Part shown: in pieces, positions 1 to 7,967 of the stretch
Layout of the letters: each line of letters starts with the position of its first letter
How positions within the stretch are numbered: the first letter of the stretch is position 1
Assembly (NCBI GenBank): GCA_002338255.1
Contig: DDHX01000044.1
Span: 42,939-54,940 of the forward strand
Length of the DNA: 12,002 nt
Direction: 5' to 3'
Source of the DNA: Ruminococcaceae bacterium UBA1865
GTDB taxonomy: Bacteria; Bacillota; Clostridia; Oscillospirales; Acutalibacteraceae
Notes under the pieces: generated by a model
What the model saw: the letters and a program-made list of their open reading frames with translations, nothing else
Databases searched by the model: none
What the model was told of the DNA's origin: nothing
Made by a program: the position numbers and the translations under genes

Positions 1-1038
1 CGCGAAACGGTTGCTGATTGCCTTGGCGCTTTGCCGAATGAGATATTCTTTACCTCCGGCGGCAGTGAGGCCGACAACTGGGCGATTAAAGGCGTTGCCC
101 ACGAGCAGGCAAAAAAAGGTAAAAAGCATATTATTACTTCCACATTTGAGCATCACGCAGTTTTACACTCCTGTGAAGCGCTCGAAAAGGAAGGCTTTGA
201 GGTTACTTATCTTGATGTACACCGCGATGGGCTCGTCCGTCCGGAAGAGCTGGAAGCAGCAATTCGTGAGGACACCGCGATTGTTTCCATCATGTACGCC
301 AATAATGAAATCGGCACGATTCAGCCGATTGCTGAACTCGGCGCGATTTGCAAAAAACATGGCGTAATTTTTCACACTGACGCAGTTCAGGCTGTCGGTA
401 ATGTTAATATTAATGTAAATGAGCAAAACATTGATTTATTATCCCTTTCAGGTCATAAATTCCACGCACCAAAAGGCGTTGGCGCTCTGTTCATCCGCAA
501 AGGAATCAAATTACCAAATTTGATTGATGGCGGTGCACAGGAACGCGGCCGCAGAGCCGGCACTGAAAATGTAGCCGGTATTGTAGGAATGAGCGTTGCG
601 TTGAAAGAAGCCTGTGCGAATATTGACGATCGCACAAAGCGCTTGACGAAAATGAGGGACAGGTTGATTGACGGCGCGTTAAAAATGGAACGTTCGCGTT
701 TGAACGGAGACAGAGTAAAACGGCTGCCGGGCAACGTTAACATGTGCTTTGAAGGTATTGAAGGCGAGTCCCTGTTGCTGATGCTCGACTTAAAAGGCGT
801 GTGTGCGTCCTCAGGCTCTGCCTGCACCTCCGGTTCACTTGACCCCAGCCATGTACTGCTGGCAATCGGACTGCCGCATGAAATTGCACACGGTTCATTG
901 AGGCTTTCATTCAGCGAACAAAACACAGAGGAAGATATAGACTACATTCTTGAAGTTCTGCCTAAGATTGTCGAGCGTTTGAGGTCCATGTCCCCTCTTT
1001 GGGAAGAAATTTTATCCGGTGAAAAGAAATTTGAATGA
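1..1038 (+). CDS. nifS: Cysteine desulfurase NifS/IscS (5' end outside window)
   Basis: A PLP-dependent enzyme that takes sulfur from L-cysteine as a persulfide and hands it to an Fe-S scaffold in the cytoplasm. The reading frame is open from base 1 ([17 protein letters not shown]), so the TTG at 31 is not the start. By comparison with roughly 390-residue family members, about 50 N-terminal residues lie upstream of the window. The PLP lysine is in [10 protein letters not shown] (Lys codon 457-459). The catalytic cysteine is in [10 protein letters not shown] (Cys codon 823-825), in the long mobile-loop form typical of group I (NifS/IscS) rather than SufS enzymes. The motif [10 protein letters not shown] near the N-terminus is also family-typical. 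The gene is followed after 87 bases by nifU on the same strand, the usual Clostridium-type pair. Nothing is broken in the visible part. Confidence 0.96.
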   Translation, partial: RETVADCLGALPNEIFFTSGGSEADNWAIKGVAHEQAKKGKKHIITSTFEHHAVLHSCEALEKEGFEVTYLDVHRDGLVRPEELEAAIREDTAIVSIMYANNEIGTIQPIAELGAICKKHGVIFHTDAVQAVGNVNINVNEQNIDLLSLSGHKFHAPKGVGALFIRKGIKLPNLIDGGAQERGRRAGTENVAGIVGMSVALKEACANIDDRTKRLTKMRDRLIDGALKMERSRLNGDRVKRLPGNVNMCFEGIEGESLLLMLDLKGVCASSGSACTSGSLDPSHVLLAIGLPHEIAHGSLRLSFSEQNTEEDIDYILEVLPKIVERLRSMSPLWEEILSGEKKFE

Positions 1039-1125
1039 TTTTCGCAGTAATGCGTGACTCAATTTTAGTTTGTACTTGTTTTCACTTCTTATCATACTAT
1101 ATTATAATTAAAAGAGGTAATTCAT

Positions 1126-1560
1126 ATGGCATACAGCGAAAAAGTAATGGATCATTTTGCAAATCCGCGTAATGTGGGCGAAATTGCCGATGCAAGCGGC
1201 GTTGGAGAGGTTGGAAATCCGAAGTGCGGAGATATCATGAGGATGTATATTAAGGTAGACGGCGACATTATATCAGATGTAAAATTCAAGACTTTTGGCT
1301 GTGGCGCTGCAATCGCTACAAGTTCCATGGCCACCGAACTGATTAAAGGTAAAAAGATTGAAGACGCTTTGAAGCTGACCAATAAAGCAGTTATGGAAGC
1401 ATTGGATGGACTGCCGGCCGTTAAAGTTCACTGTTCTGTTTTGGCTGAACAGGCAATTAAATCCGCAGTTGCCGATTATTACAGAAAAAAGGGCGTCGAT
1501 CCGACACCTTTCGTCGGCGAAATTCCGGAATGTGAATCCTGCGCCTGTGACGCACACTAA
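1126..1560 (+). CDS. nifU: Fe-S cluster assembly scaffold NifU/IscU, Clostridium type
   Basis: A 144-residue scaffold on which Fe-S clusters are built from sulfur delivered by the upstream cysteine desulfurase. The three ligand cysteines are in NPKCGD (C34), FGCGAA (C59) and KVHCSV (C103), and the conserved Asp of NPKCGD (D36) is present. It is an IscU-only protein without the C-terminal NifU domain. It differs from classical IscU in ending with a short Cys-rich tail, CESCACDAH (C136, C139, C141), which I believe occurs in Clostridium-type members. The ATG at 1126 is preceded by AGAGG at 1113-1117. It lies 87 bases after nifS and a strong terminator follows 10 bases after the stop, so nifS-nifU probably end one transcription unit. 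A TATAAT sits just before the ribosome binding site, but it is too close to it to be a convincing promoter. Confidence 0.96.
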   Translation: MAYSEKVMDHFANPRNVGEIADASGVGEVGNPKCGDIMRMYIKVDGDIISDVKFKTFGCGAAIATSSMATELIKGKKIEDALKLTNKAVMEALDGLPAVKVHCSVLAEQAIKSAVADYYRKKGVDPTPFVGEIPECESCACDAH

Positions 1561-1570
1561 AATAATTTTA

Positions 1571-1616
1571 AAAGTGGCAGTGTAAAATGCAAACACATTT
1601 TACACTGCCACTTTTT
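1571..1616 (+). terminator. Strong intrinsic terminator after nifU, possibly bidirectional
   Basis: A perfect 19-bp stem (1571-1589 pairing with 1596-1614) with a 6-base loop, followed by TTTTTCTATTC on the plus strand. On the minus strand the stem is followed by TTTAAAATTATTTT. It can therefore also stop transcription from the convergent DUF4825 operon, which ends at 1736. Confidence 0.93.
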
Positions 1617-1649
1617 CTATTCTTTCATAACAACTGTTATACTAAAATC

Positions 1650-1740
1650 CTATAAAACGTGAAACAGCGTTTTTATAGCGCGAAACGCGTTGGATTTAGC
1701 ACAAGACGGGTCTTGCGCTTATTGAAATCTATATTTCAAT
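1650..1740. other. Cluster of small inverted repeats between convergent operons
   Basis: Three hairpins can be drawn in this convergent intergenic stretch. One pairs CTATAAAACG (from 1650) with CG(T)TTTTATAG (ending 1678), with one bulged T. One pairs CAAGA with TCTTG around 1700-1715. One pairs ATTGAAAT (1721-1728) with ATTTCAAT (1733-1740), and its right arm overlaps the last codons of the DUF4825 gene. They may help 3'-end formation of the minus-strand operon. No coding potential or known RNA was recognised. Confidence 0.4.
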
Positions 1741-2287
1741 TGGAGAGCAGTATTAAAAATGCCTTATCAACATCTTTATCATTTTTCAATTCTCCCTGCA
1801 TAGTATACCAGCTTGATTCGTTCAGCAAATTGTGTAGATTACCATACAGCTTCTCCACACTGGATCGTTTTACAATGTAGGTTGTGTCCGTATAAGTATA
1901 CCGAATGATTTGCAAATTATCTATGAGTGCAAATGCGGAAGTTGCACTATACAAGATTTCCTTTTTCATCTGTCCATCCTGAATATCGGTAGATTTCCCG
2001 TCAAAATCAACTTCAAAAGTAAGTGTTTTTGGATTTTGACTGAAACTTCGTTTTAAGTCGCCTAAAGGTAAATGGTTAAACAGATTAATATTATTAGAAG
2101 CGTTGCCCATGTATTTGTTTTTATATGGCAGAATGCTTTGCAAGTCATGTGTGCTCACCTCTTGCTGCGCCAAATTGTATTGATCAGCTTGCAATTTCTG
2201 TTGCGGGAGCATAACAAATTGAACCACGCAAAACAGTGCAATTGCCACTATTGATAATATGATAATTACATTATTTCTTTTCTTCAT
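1736..2287 (-). CDS. Membrane-anchored DUF4825-like protein
   Basis: A 183-residue protein with basic N-terminal residues (MKKRNN), one hydrophobic segment at about 7-27 and a remaining extracytoplasmic domain of about 150 residues. It has no lipobox Cys at a suitable place, so it is probably an uncleaved signal anchor. The sequence around residues 53-76 (LPYKNKYMGN, then FNHLPLGD) matches my recollection of the DUF4825 family, found in Firmicutes with PadR-type regulators or sensor genes. Its function is unknown. The ATG at 2287 overlaps the end of the preceding HAAS gene by 17 bases and has GAGGT upstream, so it is the last gene of a translationally coupled operon. Confidence is high that it is a real gene and moderate for the family name. 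Confidence 0.75.
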   Translation of the reverse strand: MKKRNNVIIILSIVAIALFCVVQFVMLPQQKLQADQYNLAQQEVSTHDLQSILPYKNKYMGNASNNINLFNHLPLGDLKRSFSQNPKTLTFEVDFDGKSTDIQDGQMKKEILYSATSAFALIDNLQIIRYTYTDTTYIVKRSSVEKLYGNLHNLLNESSWYTMQGELKNDKDVDKAFLILLSN

Positions 2288-2957
2288 CGTTGTGTACCTC
2301 GTATTTTACAATTAAACCCGGAATTTTGTTCACAATAAGTGGAATAATGATCGTAAAAAATGGCACTGCATAAATAATTACAATTACGGCGAGTTCGTTC
2401 GGGCCGCTAATGCTTACCTTGCGTGAAAACCAAATATTGCTGCCAAAATACATAGCTGTTATCGCTGCTGTGTAGACCAGTACAAAAGCAGCCCAAAAAG
2501 CCCAAAAGAGCTTTCTGATTCGTTCATAATGGGTAAGGTTGACATACGTCCTATCATTCAGATGAGATTTGCGTCCTTTTGCACTGAAACGGATATATAC
2601 AATTCCTGTAATAATCGTAATCAGAAATCCCAGCGTACTGAAAGGAGTACCAATATGAACCATGAGCATAGGCATCATGATGATGCAGGCACTGATTAAA
2701 TAAATCAAACTCCATTGAAGCAATTCACGCCTAAATTGATAGATGTAAACTTCCTTATTTCCGTCTATCAAACCCTCAATTGAAGTGATACTATTCTTCG
2801 CTTGTTCAATTGCTTCCGCTTCAGTGGTGCCCAAGGAAATAAGGTCTGCCTTTCTGGCTTCAAGATTACCGTAAATTTCTTCCTTTAAATCCTTGGTTTG
2901 CGCTGTCTTTCTATGCCCAATAAACAATGAGTTCACATAGTCCCTCAATTCATTCAT
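2271..2957 (-). CDS. HAAS-domain (permease prefix / DUF1700-like) membrane protein
   Basis: A 228-residue integral membrane protein with four predicted membrane segments at about 82-101, 105-124, 150-171 and 188-210. The N-terminal 65 residues form a soluble helical domain (MNELRDYVNSLF, then EEIYGNLEARKADL, then GTTEAEAIEQA). This pattern is typical of the HAAS (HTH-associated alpha-helical signalling) or permease-prefix domain, which is regularly encoded beside PadR regulators and is thought to couple membrane or envelope signals to the repressor. I chose the ATG at 2957 because GGGGGAG sits six bases upstream; an in-frame TTG at 2975 would read through that ribosome binding site. The start overlaps the end of padR by 8 bases and the end overlaps the DUF4825 gene by 17, so all three are translationally coupled. 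Substrate or signal is unknown. Confidence 0.82.
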   Translation of the reverse strand: MNELRDYVNSLFIGHRKTAQTKDLKEEIYGNLEARKADLISLGTTEAEAIEQAKNSITSIEGLIDGNKEVYIYQFRRELLQWSLIYLISACIIMMPMLMVHIGTPFSTLGFLITIITGIVYIRFSAKGRKSHLNDRTYVNLTHYERIRKLFWAFWAAFVLVYTAAITAMYFGSNIWFSRKVSISGPNELAVIVIIYAVPFFTIIIPLIVNKIPGLIVKYEVHNDEEKK

Positions 2958-3297
2958 GATGTTCTCCCCCTTCAATCAGTTTGTTAATTAGTTCCCTCGC
3001 AATTTTCCACTGTGCGACTGCTTTCCAATATGTTTGTATGCCTAAAGGCGTAATTTTGTAGTACTTTCTTCTGCCGCCTTGACTTTCGTCACCCCAATAG
3101 GAAGCAATCATCGTCTGAGCCTCGAGACGCTTTAGGCTTGTATAGAGTGACGGTTCTTTCAGCTCATATTCTCCGTAACTATTGGCACTTATCGCCTTAA
3201 TTATCTCATATCCATAATTATCACCATCATTTAATACTCTCAATATAATTGTGTCAATATGGCCACGAATCAAATCGCTGCTGATATTTTCTCCCAT
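2950..3297 (-). CDS. PadR-family transcriptional regulator
   Basis: A 115-residue winged-helix repressor of the small PadR-s2 type. Residues 8-40 give the first helices (DLIRGHIDTIILRVL, then YGYEIIKAI). The recognition helix is around 49-61 (PSLYTSLKRLEAQ), the wing around 74-83 (GGRRKYYKIT), and the C-terminal dimerisation helix from about 90. The start ATG at 3297 is supported by GAGGTG at 3301-3306. It is the first gene of a three-gene operon with a HAAS membrane protein and a DUF4825 protein. The only promoter-like sequence upstream contains a palindrome between the -35 and -10 boxes, so negative autoregulation is likely. The inducer is not evident; family members respond to antibiotics, phenolic acids or envelope stress. 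Confidence 0.93.
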   Translation of the reverse strand: MGENISSDLIRGHIDTIILRVLNDGDNYGYEIIKAISANSYGEYELKEPSLYTSLKRLEAQTMIASYWGDESQGGRRKYYKITPLGIQTYWKAVAQWKIARELINKLIEGGEHHE

Positions 3298-3316
3298 CTT
3301 TTCACCTCACTTGTAT

Positions 3317-3345
3317 ATCATATTACATATTACTATGTGTGTCAA
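3317..3345 (-). promoter_or_regulatory. Sigma-A type promoter of the padR operon
   Basis: Read on the minus strand, a perfect -35 box TTGACA (3345-3340) is followed by a 17-base spacer and a -10 box TATGAT (3322-3317). The start codon of padR lies 20 bases beyond the -10 box, giving a very short leader that still contains the GAGGTG ribosome binding site. Confidence 0.85.
3325..3338. promoter_or_regulatory. Candidate PadR operator inside the promoter spacer
   Basis: The palindrome ACATATTACTATGT has perfect 5-bp arms ACATA and TATGT around TTAC. It lies wholly inside the 17-base spacer of the padR promoter. PadR proteins commonly bind ATGT/ACAT-type dyads overlapping their own promoters. A second, wider dyad, TTACAT (3323-3328) with ATGTAA (3345-3350), reaches the -35 box. 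Binding is inferred from position and sequence only. Confidence 0.6.
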
Positions 3346-3474
3346 TGTAATTATTGAATACTTTATTACAATGATATCTTACGCAACGTTTATGCGATTT
3401 TTTATGTTTTTTGGATATCAACTTGTGGGTGATTGTATGTAGCATTTTCTATATTTTTGACTCCAAAGATAACA

Positions 3475-3514
3475 AAAGCACCTCTGTCAGCAAGTTTACT
3501 GACAGAGGTGCTTT
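3475..3514 (-). terminator. Intrinsic terminator after the 100-residue protein gene
   Basis: A perfect 16-bp stem (3475-3490 with 3499-3514) and an 8-base loop. Read on the minus strand, the descending arm ends in TGCTTTTGTTATCTTT, a usable U-rich tail. It lies 7 bases past the stop codon of the gene at 3522-3824. Confidence 0.88.
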
Positions 3515-3521
3515 ATCGTGA

Positions 3522-3824
3522 TCATGGCTTACTGTTGCGATGTCCGACGGCCGTTATCATTCCCATTGGTGTATTTCCACTTGCCTTGAATAGATCATCA
3601 TGGACAGTTCCGTTTATGTCTACCCTAATTCTTCCGAAGGCTGTTTTAAAGTCGCTGGAAAAACTGCATCGTTCTCCATGTAAGCTGCCGCCGGAAAACG
3701 GATAGTGGTTACCATTCACTTCTAAGGTACCACTCAGTTCCTCTTCACTTGTTACCAGCGTAATACTTCCTCTCATTGAACCAATCGGCGTTTGTAAAGC
3801 TATCGCATATTTTCCGTCAATCAT
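3522..3824 (-). CDS. Small beta-rich protein of unknown function (100 aa)
   Basis: I do not recognise a named family. The start is set at the ATG at 3824 because AAAGGAG lies eight bases upstream; the longer frame to 4010 would read through this site and through a low-complexity AT-rich stretch. The protein has no signal peptide or membrane segment. It is rich in Gly, Thr and Ser, with alternating polar and hydrophobic residues suggesting a small beta-barrel or sandwich. A TP-G motif occurs near both ends (TPIG at 12-15, TPMG at 85-88), and SGTLEVNGNHYPFSGG (31-46) and GTVHDD (72-77) have the look of repeated strand-turn units, perhaps an ancient duplication. It is a single-gene unit with its own terminator and a second hairpin upstream that would isolate it from transcription coming from the helicase gene. 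Similar short domains may occur fused to flavin oxidoreductases in Clostridia, but that is a weak recollection. Confidence 0.72.
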   Translation of the reverse strand: MIDGKYAIALQTPIGSMRGSITLVTSEEELSGTLEVNGNHYPFSGGSLHGERCSFSSDFKTAFGRIRVDINGTVHDDLFKASGNTPMGMITAVGHRNSKP

Positions 3825-3938
3825 TATGATATCTCCTTTCGGTTCCGGACGTGCCAATAATATTAAGATATGCCGGAAAGCAAATGTTGCTATCAATAGT
3901 GAAGATATACCTATTGAATCTATAAATATATATAAAGA

Positions 3939-3972
3939 AAAGCAGACAGATATTTTACAATCTGTCTGCTTT
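3939..3972 (-). terminator. Hairpin terminator downstream of the helicase region
   Basis: A perfect 13-bp stem (3939-3951 with 3960-3972) with an 8-base loop. On the minus strand it is followed by TTCTTTATATATAT. It lies about 240 bases after the helicase stop codon and upstream of the 100-residue gene. It probably ends minus-strand transcription from the helicase operon. Confidence 0.65.
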
Positions 3973-4213
3973 ATTTGTCTAATAGCCAAGACATTAATAC
4001 AATTTTTCAATAGATAACGCTTTGGGGTGGGTGCATTTTTCAGTTCTAAATAGAGGTACTCATTACCACGTGCCGAAATTGACTGTATGATTTTTTCTGA
4101 CTTTCTTAGGGAATGGAACGGCAGGCTATACTGATTTAGACATGCCTCATGGACTAAATTTCAAAAGCCAGTAGATACCTGATTATTGAGGCACTCACGA
4201 GCTTTTAGTTCTT
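3973..4213. other. Gene-poor spacer downstream of the helicase gene
   Basis: No credible gene, RNA or element end was found in these 241 bases. Short open stretches exist in both directions but have stops and no ribosome binding site. The only structure noted is a 7-bp inverted repeat TGCCTCA (4143-4149) and TGAGGCA (4187-4193) with a 37-base loop. It could be the degraded 3' remnant of a lost gene. Confidence 0.4.
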
Positions 4214-7200
4214 TTAGAGTGTTTCACTAATCAGCTTATTTATTTTTTGAGTATCAATAGCACCAGATAACTCATCTTGTGAAAGTACTAAGTTCCCGTT
4301 TTCTTCGGTTATGCCATGCTTGGCATAGAGCTTCTTTTTCCGTTCCCAGTCTTTGCGGTAGCCGTAATCGCCGAGCATACCAAGGTGTTCCCAGTATACA
4401 GTTCCGGCATCGGTTGTTATTGTGAAGTCTGGGTGAACCGAAATGTTGCCTAACATTAGCTTCTGCTCATAAATTGGGTGTTTACCAGCATCTAAGAGCA
4501 TATTGTAGACAATTACCTCAGATTTAGAGCGCACTGGCGTACCATCTGCCGTTATGTGTATAAGTTTGCTGTCGAACCAACCATTCTTAACTTGACGCAA
4601 AACAACGTCACCAAACAGATTCGTTTTTCTATGCGCTAAATCTGAAAGTTCCGCCCCACCATACTTTCGAATTTCCGAAGGTTCTTTGTTGTAAATAATA
4701 AACACTTTGTCACTTTGACGAGTCAGCGCAGTGTAAAGCATTTCGCGGGTGACCAAAGGACTTAATCCACGTTCGGGTTCTATTAGAATAAAAATAGTCG
4801 CATTAAAGCCAGAGCCTTGGGCTTTGTGGATGGTAAGAGCATAGGCAAGCTCAAGTTGTGAATCGGCTTCAGTTATTCCATTATTGAAATTATATTCATA
4901 GCCAATCTGTGATGAAAATTGCACAACATGAGAGTTATTTTGCAATTCACGGACAATTCCAATTTCTCCGTTTGCGATGTATTTTTCACAATCATTCATA
5001 GGTAATCCATTACGCGACCAAACGCCCCAATTCCAAGACTTTCTGTCTTGATTCTGAATATTGATGACTTTCTCCGCATAACGAATACCATCTATCCCAA
5101 GTGGTTCTTTTGTAATTCGATGTGTTGCAGGTTTTGGTAAGCGAAAACGGGTTTGAATGAAAGCGTTAATGTCACGTGTCCCGACAACCTCTTTATTTCG
5201 ATATGGCGATAGAATCTGCCACGACTCAATAGACTTAGCGTCGTTGAAGTTCATCCAGCTACCATTTAGAACCCCACCAAGAGAACGGTCAAAATCATCC
5301 ACGTCCATAATCCCGATTTTTGCAAAGGCTTGCTCGATATATTTTGGTAAAGAGTCTACGTTTTCGCATTTAATAAATTCGATGTTTGTGTTGTCTTCAG
5401 CAATCTGGACGAATAAATCTTCGCAGACCTGTGTTGCCAAATCATCAGTGAATAATTTTGATAATTCAACATCTAAACGAAGGCCAGAAACGCCGCCGTT
5501 CTTTTGACGGTTGGATACTAAAAGATTTGTATAATGAGGTTGCCCTTCCTGTCCTTTTAGCTTTTGAACAAGGTCAAAAAACGGCTTGCCAGTACCAATG
5601 GGAGGCAGCTGATTAGGATCCCCCACAAAGACGACGCGTTTTGCTCCTTGTATCGCTTCAACTAGAGCAGCAAACATTTCTTCTGTTAGCATTGAGCATT
5701 CATCCACAATAACCGTAGCTGGTGTACCATTATCGGGCTTTCCCGATAAATAATATGACCAAGTATTTATATCACAATGCTTAGTGTTCTTAAGAAACTG
5801 AAATAGCGTTTTTGCTGTATGGGGGATTTTTTCATCTCGCAGTTTGCTACTAAGCACCACTCTTGCCTTTCCAGTTGGAGCAAGCACAAGAATACCCTCG
5901 CTTTGGATAGCTTTGCTCTTACAAAGAGCAGCTAAGGTAGTGGTTTTCCCCGTACCGGCGCCACCTGTAAGAACCGAAATGTGTGACTGTGCCATTTTAG
6001 CAATAGCTGTAACTTTTTCTTTTCGCGCCTCTTGCTCTCTTTTTTCTTCCGATTGCTGTTCTTTATTGAGTACGCTATCCAGCAGAGCTTCCCAGTTGTC
6101 TGCAATTTTAATAAACCCTTCTATGCGGCTGTTGAGAAAGGTTTGTATTTTGCTACTGACCGCTTGTAGCCGAATCAACTGCAACGCTGTTTCTTCACGT
6201 TCGTCTCCACTTTCCGGAATAATCTTAATGGGAAATTGGACAAAAAGCAAGTCGAAGAAGTCTTTTCGGCGTTTCTGTTGGATAGTTTGTAACCGTATGT
6301 CTGATTCGATATCAGGCACATCAGAACGAAATTTTGCGACAGCCTCAACGGTTTCATTTGCAAGCATTAAACTGCTCCCGTTTGTGGCTTCAAGTTCAAG
6401 AACAGACACAATAATTGCCCGCAAACGACGTTTATCATCCTGTTCGCTTATTCGGTTATCGTCAGGGATAGGGAAAAATTGTGCTTTCATATATTCAGGT
6501 GGAAACATAGCAAGGTCAATTTTCCCTATTCCAATTTGGTACTTCGCTTCGAGCCGATATGTCTTCTCATAGAGAATATATGGGTTGGCAATAATATCCG
6601 CTGATAAGTCCTTATTGTGAATGTCGGTAAGTTGGTCTGCATAGTAACATAATGAATGGGATGCGCGTGTAGCGTCATCCAACAACAGTTGCGCCTGTAG
6701 GAGAGTAAGCGTGATTCTTGACAGCAATTCAAGATAGCTTCGGTGTTCAGTAATAACGTCTGCGACATCTTCACGCTTTGTACGGGTAAAGTGTGTGAGG
6801 ATGCCTTTTTGGTCGTCAGGCAATAGCCTTGAAAGGTTTTCTAATGCCTGTGATATATTATCCCACAACAAATTGTCTTTGTATTTTGCTTTTAGTGAGT
6901 CCGCGACATCAAAGCCGAAAGGCACTCCAAGTGCCGACAATACGGCTCCGAGTCCTGGATATGCGCCCCGGTCAGCCCAAACTTCTTTAAGTCGTTCTTC
7001 ACACCACTTAATGCAATTATCCCAACTCTCTCCCTCTCCGTAAGGTAGACGAATATCGTTGTATTTTTTTAATGTGGTGATGGTTCGGTTAAGTGTCTGT
7101 ATCAGCGCATCATGCGACAAATGCTCAGTTGCATAAGAAAACTCATCGCGGTAATCTTCGGGAGCAATAACAACAAGTTCATCGGGATTCTGCAGGGGAT

Positions 7201-7945
7201 TACTTGCTAAATATTTTTGAATCTCCGCGAATGGGAATAAAAAGCCGTTCTTTCGGTCAGTACGTATGGAATGCCCAATATTTCGCTCCCAAAGAAACGA
7301 TGTCATCATATCACCAGTTGGAGGCTCAGAATAGTCGTACTCTTGTAGTTTCCCTACTGAATCAACAAAACCAATCCCAATGATTATCCGACCAGAACTT
7401 TCAATGAAAGGAACTGCTTTTGCATAGGCAACGACAAGAGATTTATTCGGAATAATATTCTTGTAAAAATAATCAAATATTCGCTTTTGATTTTTGCCAT
7501 TTGAAACCCAACTGCCACTTCCAATAGCAATTTCAATTGAATCGTCATATTGCGTGTAAAATTTTGCGTTTGGCGATTCCATTGCGTCGTCTTTTAATGT
7601 CCACCTGTAAGGCGTAGCAAGGAAAGAAAATGGTTTGTCAACGACATCGGTGTTAGCAATGTGCTTATAGTGCTTGTCATAAGTATATGGATGCGAACGG
7701 GTATCCGCCGTTTTATGGTCTGACATAAACATGCCCGACTCGGTTAAGCATGGTGGCACAAAAGTAGCATCAACAGATACCTTTTTCCCAGCATACGATT
7801 GACATTGGGGCTTATCCGTCGCCGACCGAGCCAATGCTATATTTCTTAGCACGCGGCAGGCTTGATTGTGGTCGGGATTACTGCAGACGCATCCTGACCA
7901 GCCGCAGTCATGCCAAGGTGTGCGAATAGAAATGTGTTGTACCAT
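4214..7945 (-). CDS. RecD-like SF1 helicase with Cys-rich N-terminus and C-terminal PD-(D/E)XK-like nuclease
   Basis: A 1243-residue DNA helicase-nuclease. Residues 1-30 carry a cysteine-rich signature, TPWHDCGWSGCVCSNP (9-24), then C30, which may bind metal; 31-330 is not recognised. The SF1B (RecD/ExoV alpha-like) core covers about 640-1090: Walker A GGAGTGKTTT (661-670), Ia APTGKA (689-694), Walker B VIVDEC (745-750), motif III GDPNQLPPIG (775-784), motif V TIHKAQGSGF (1038-1047) and VI YTALTRQ (1071-1077). All key residues are present, so it should be an active ATPase. Residues 1138-1210 resemble a PD-(D/E)XK fold: helix Glu in RSKSEV (1139-1144), HPDF (1171-1174) and WEHLG (1185-1189), then a Lys-rich helix. 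The start has AGGAGG eight bases upstream. A broken gene ends 22 bases before it. The role is probably phage or plasmid defence or recombination; it is longer than typical RecD2 (about 750 residues). Confidence 0.9.
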   Translation of the reverse strand: MVQHISIRTPWHDCGWSGCVCSNPDHNQACRVLRNIALARSATDKPQCQSYAGKKVSVDATFVPPCLTESGMFMSDHKTADTRSHPYTYDKHYKHIANTDVVDKPFSFLATPYRWTLKDDAMESPNAKFYTQYDDSIEIAIGSGSWVSNGKNQKRIFDYFYKNIIPNKSLVVAYAKAVPFIESSGRIIIGIGFVDSVGKLQEYDYSEPPTGDMMTSFLWERNIGHSIRTDRKNGFLFPFAEIQKYLASNPLQNPDELVVIAPEDYRDEFSYATEHLSHDALIQTLNRTITTLKKYNDIRLPYGEGESWDNCIKWCEERLKEVWADRGAYPGLGAVLSALGVPFGFDVADSLKAKYKDNLLWDNISQALENLSRLLPDDQKGILTHFTRTKREDVADVITEHRSYLELLSRITLTLLQAQLLLDDATRASHSLCYYADQLTDIHNKDLSADIIANPYILYEKTYRLEAKYQIGIGKIDLAMFPPEYMKAQFFPIPDDNRISEQDDKRRLRAIIVSVLELEATNGSSLMLANETVEAVAKFRSDVPDIESDIRLQTIQQKRRKDFFDLLFVQFPIKIIPESGDEREETALQLIRLQAVSSKIQTFLNSRIEGFIKIADNWEALLDSVLNKEQQSEEKREQEARKEKVTAIAKMAQSHISVLTGGAGTGKTTTLAALCKSKAIQSEGILVLAPTGKARVVLSSKLRDEKIPHTAKTLFQFLKNTKHCDINTWSYYLSGKPDNGTPATVIVDECSMLTEEMFAALVEAIQGAKRVVFVGDPNQLPPIGTGKPFFDLVQKLKGQEGQPHYTNLLVSNRQKNGGVSGLRLDVELSKLFTDDLATQVCEDLFVQIAEDNTNIEFIKCENVDSLPKYIEQAFAKIGIMDVDDFDRSLGGVLNGSWMNFNDAKSIESWQILSPYRNKEVVGTRDINAFIQTRFRLPKPATHRITKEPLGIDGIRYAEKVINIQNQDRKSWNWGVWSRNGLPMNDCEKYIANGEIGIVRELQNNSHVVQFSSQIGYEYNFNNGITEADSQLELAYALTIHKAQGSGFNATIFILIEPERGLSPLVTREMLYTALTRQSDKVFIIYNKEPSEIRKYGGAELSDLAHRKTNLFGDVVLRQVKNGWFDSKLIHITADGTPVRSKSEVIVYNMLLDAGKHPIYEQKLMLGNISVHPDFTITTDAGTVYWEHLGMLGDYGYRKDWERKKKLYAKHGITEENGNLVLSQDELSGAIDTQKINKLISETL

Positions 7946-7967
7946 AATGGCAACCTCCTAAATCTGG

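Noticed and set aside
3825..4010. N-terminal extension of the 100-residue protein (longer frame to 4010)
   Set aside because: It would translate through a good ribosome binding site and a terminator hairpin, and gives low-complexity hydrophobic sequence unlike the rest.
4143..4193. Inverted repeat TGCCTCA/TGAGGCA as insertion-sequence ends or terminator
   Set aside because: Only 7 bp with a 37-base loop, no U-tract, no transposase and no flanking direct repeat.
5844..6572. 242-residue plus-strand open frame inside the helicase gene
   Set aside because: It is antisense to the helicase core, is Ser/Arg/Cys-rich in the way of shadow frames, and has no family motif or ribosome binding site.
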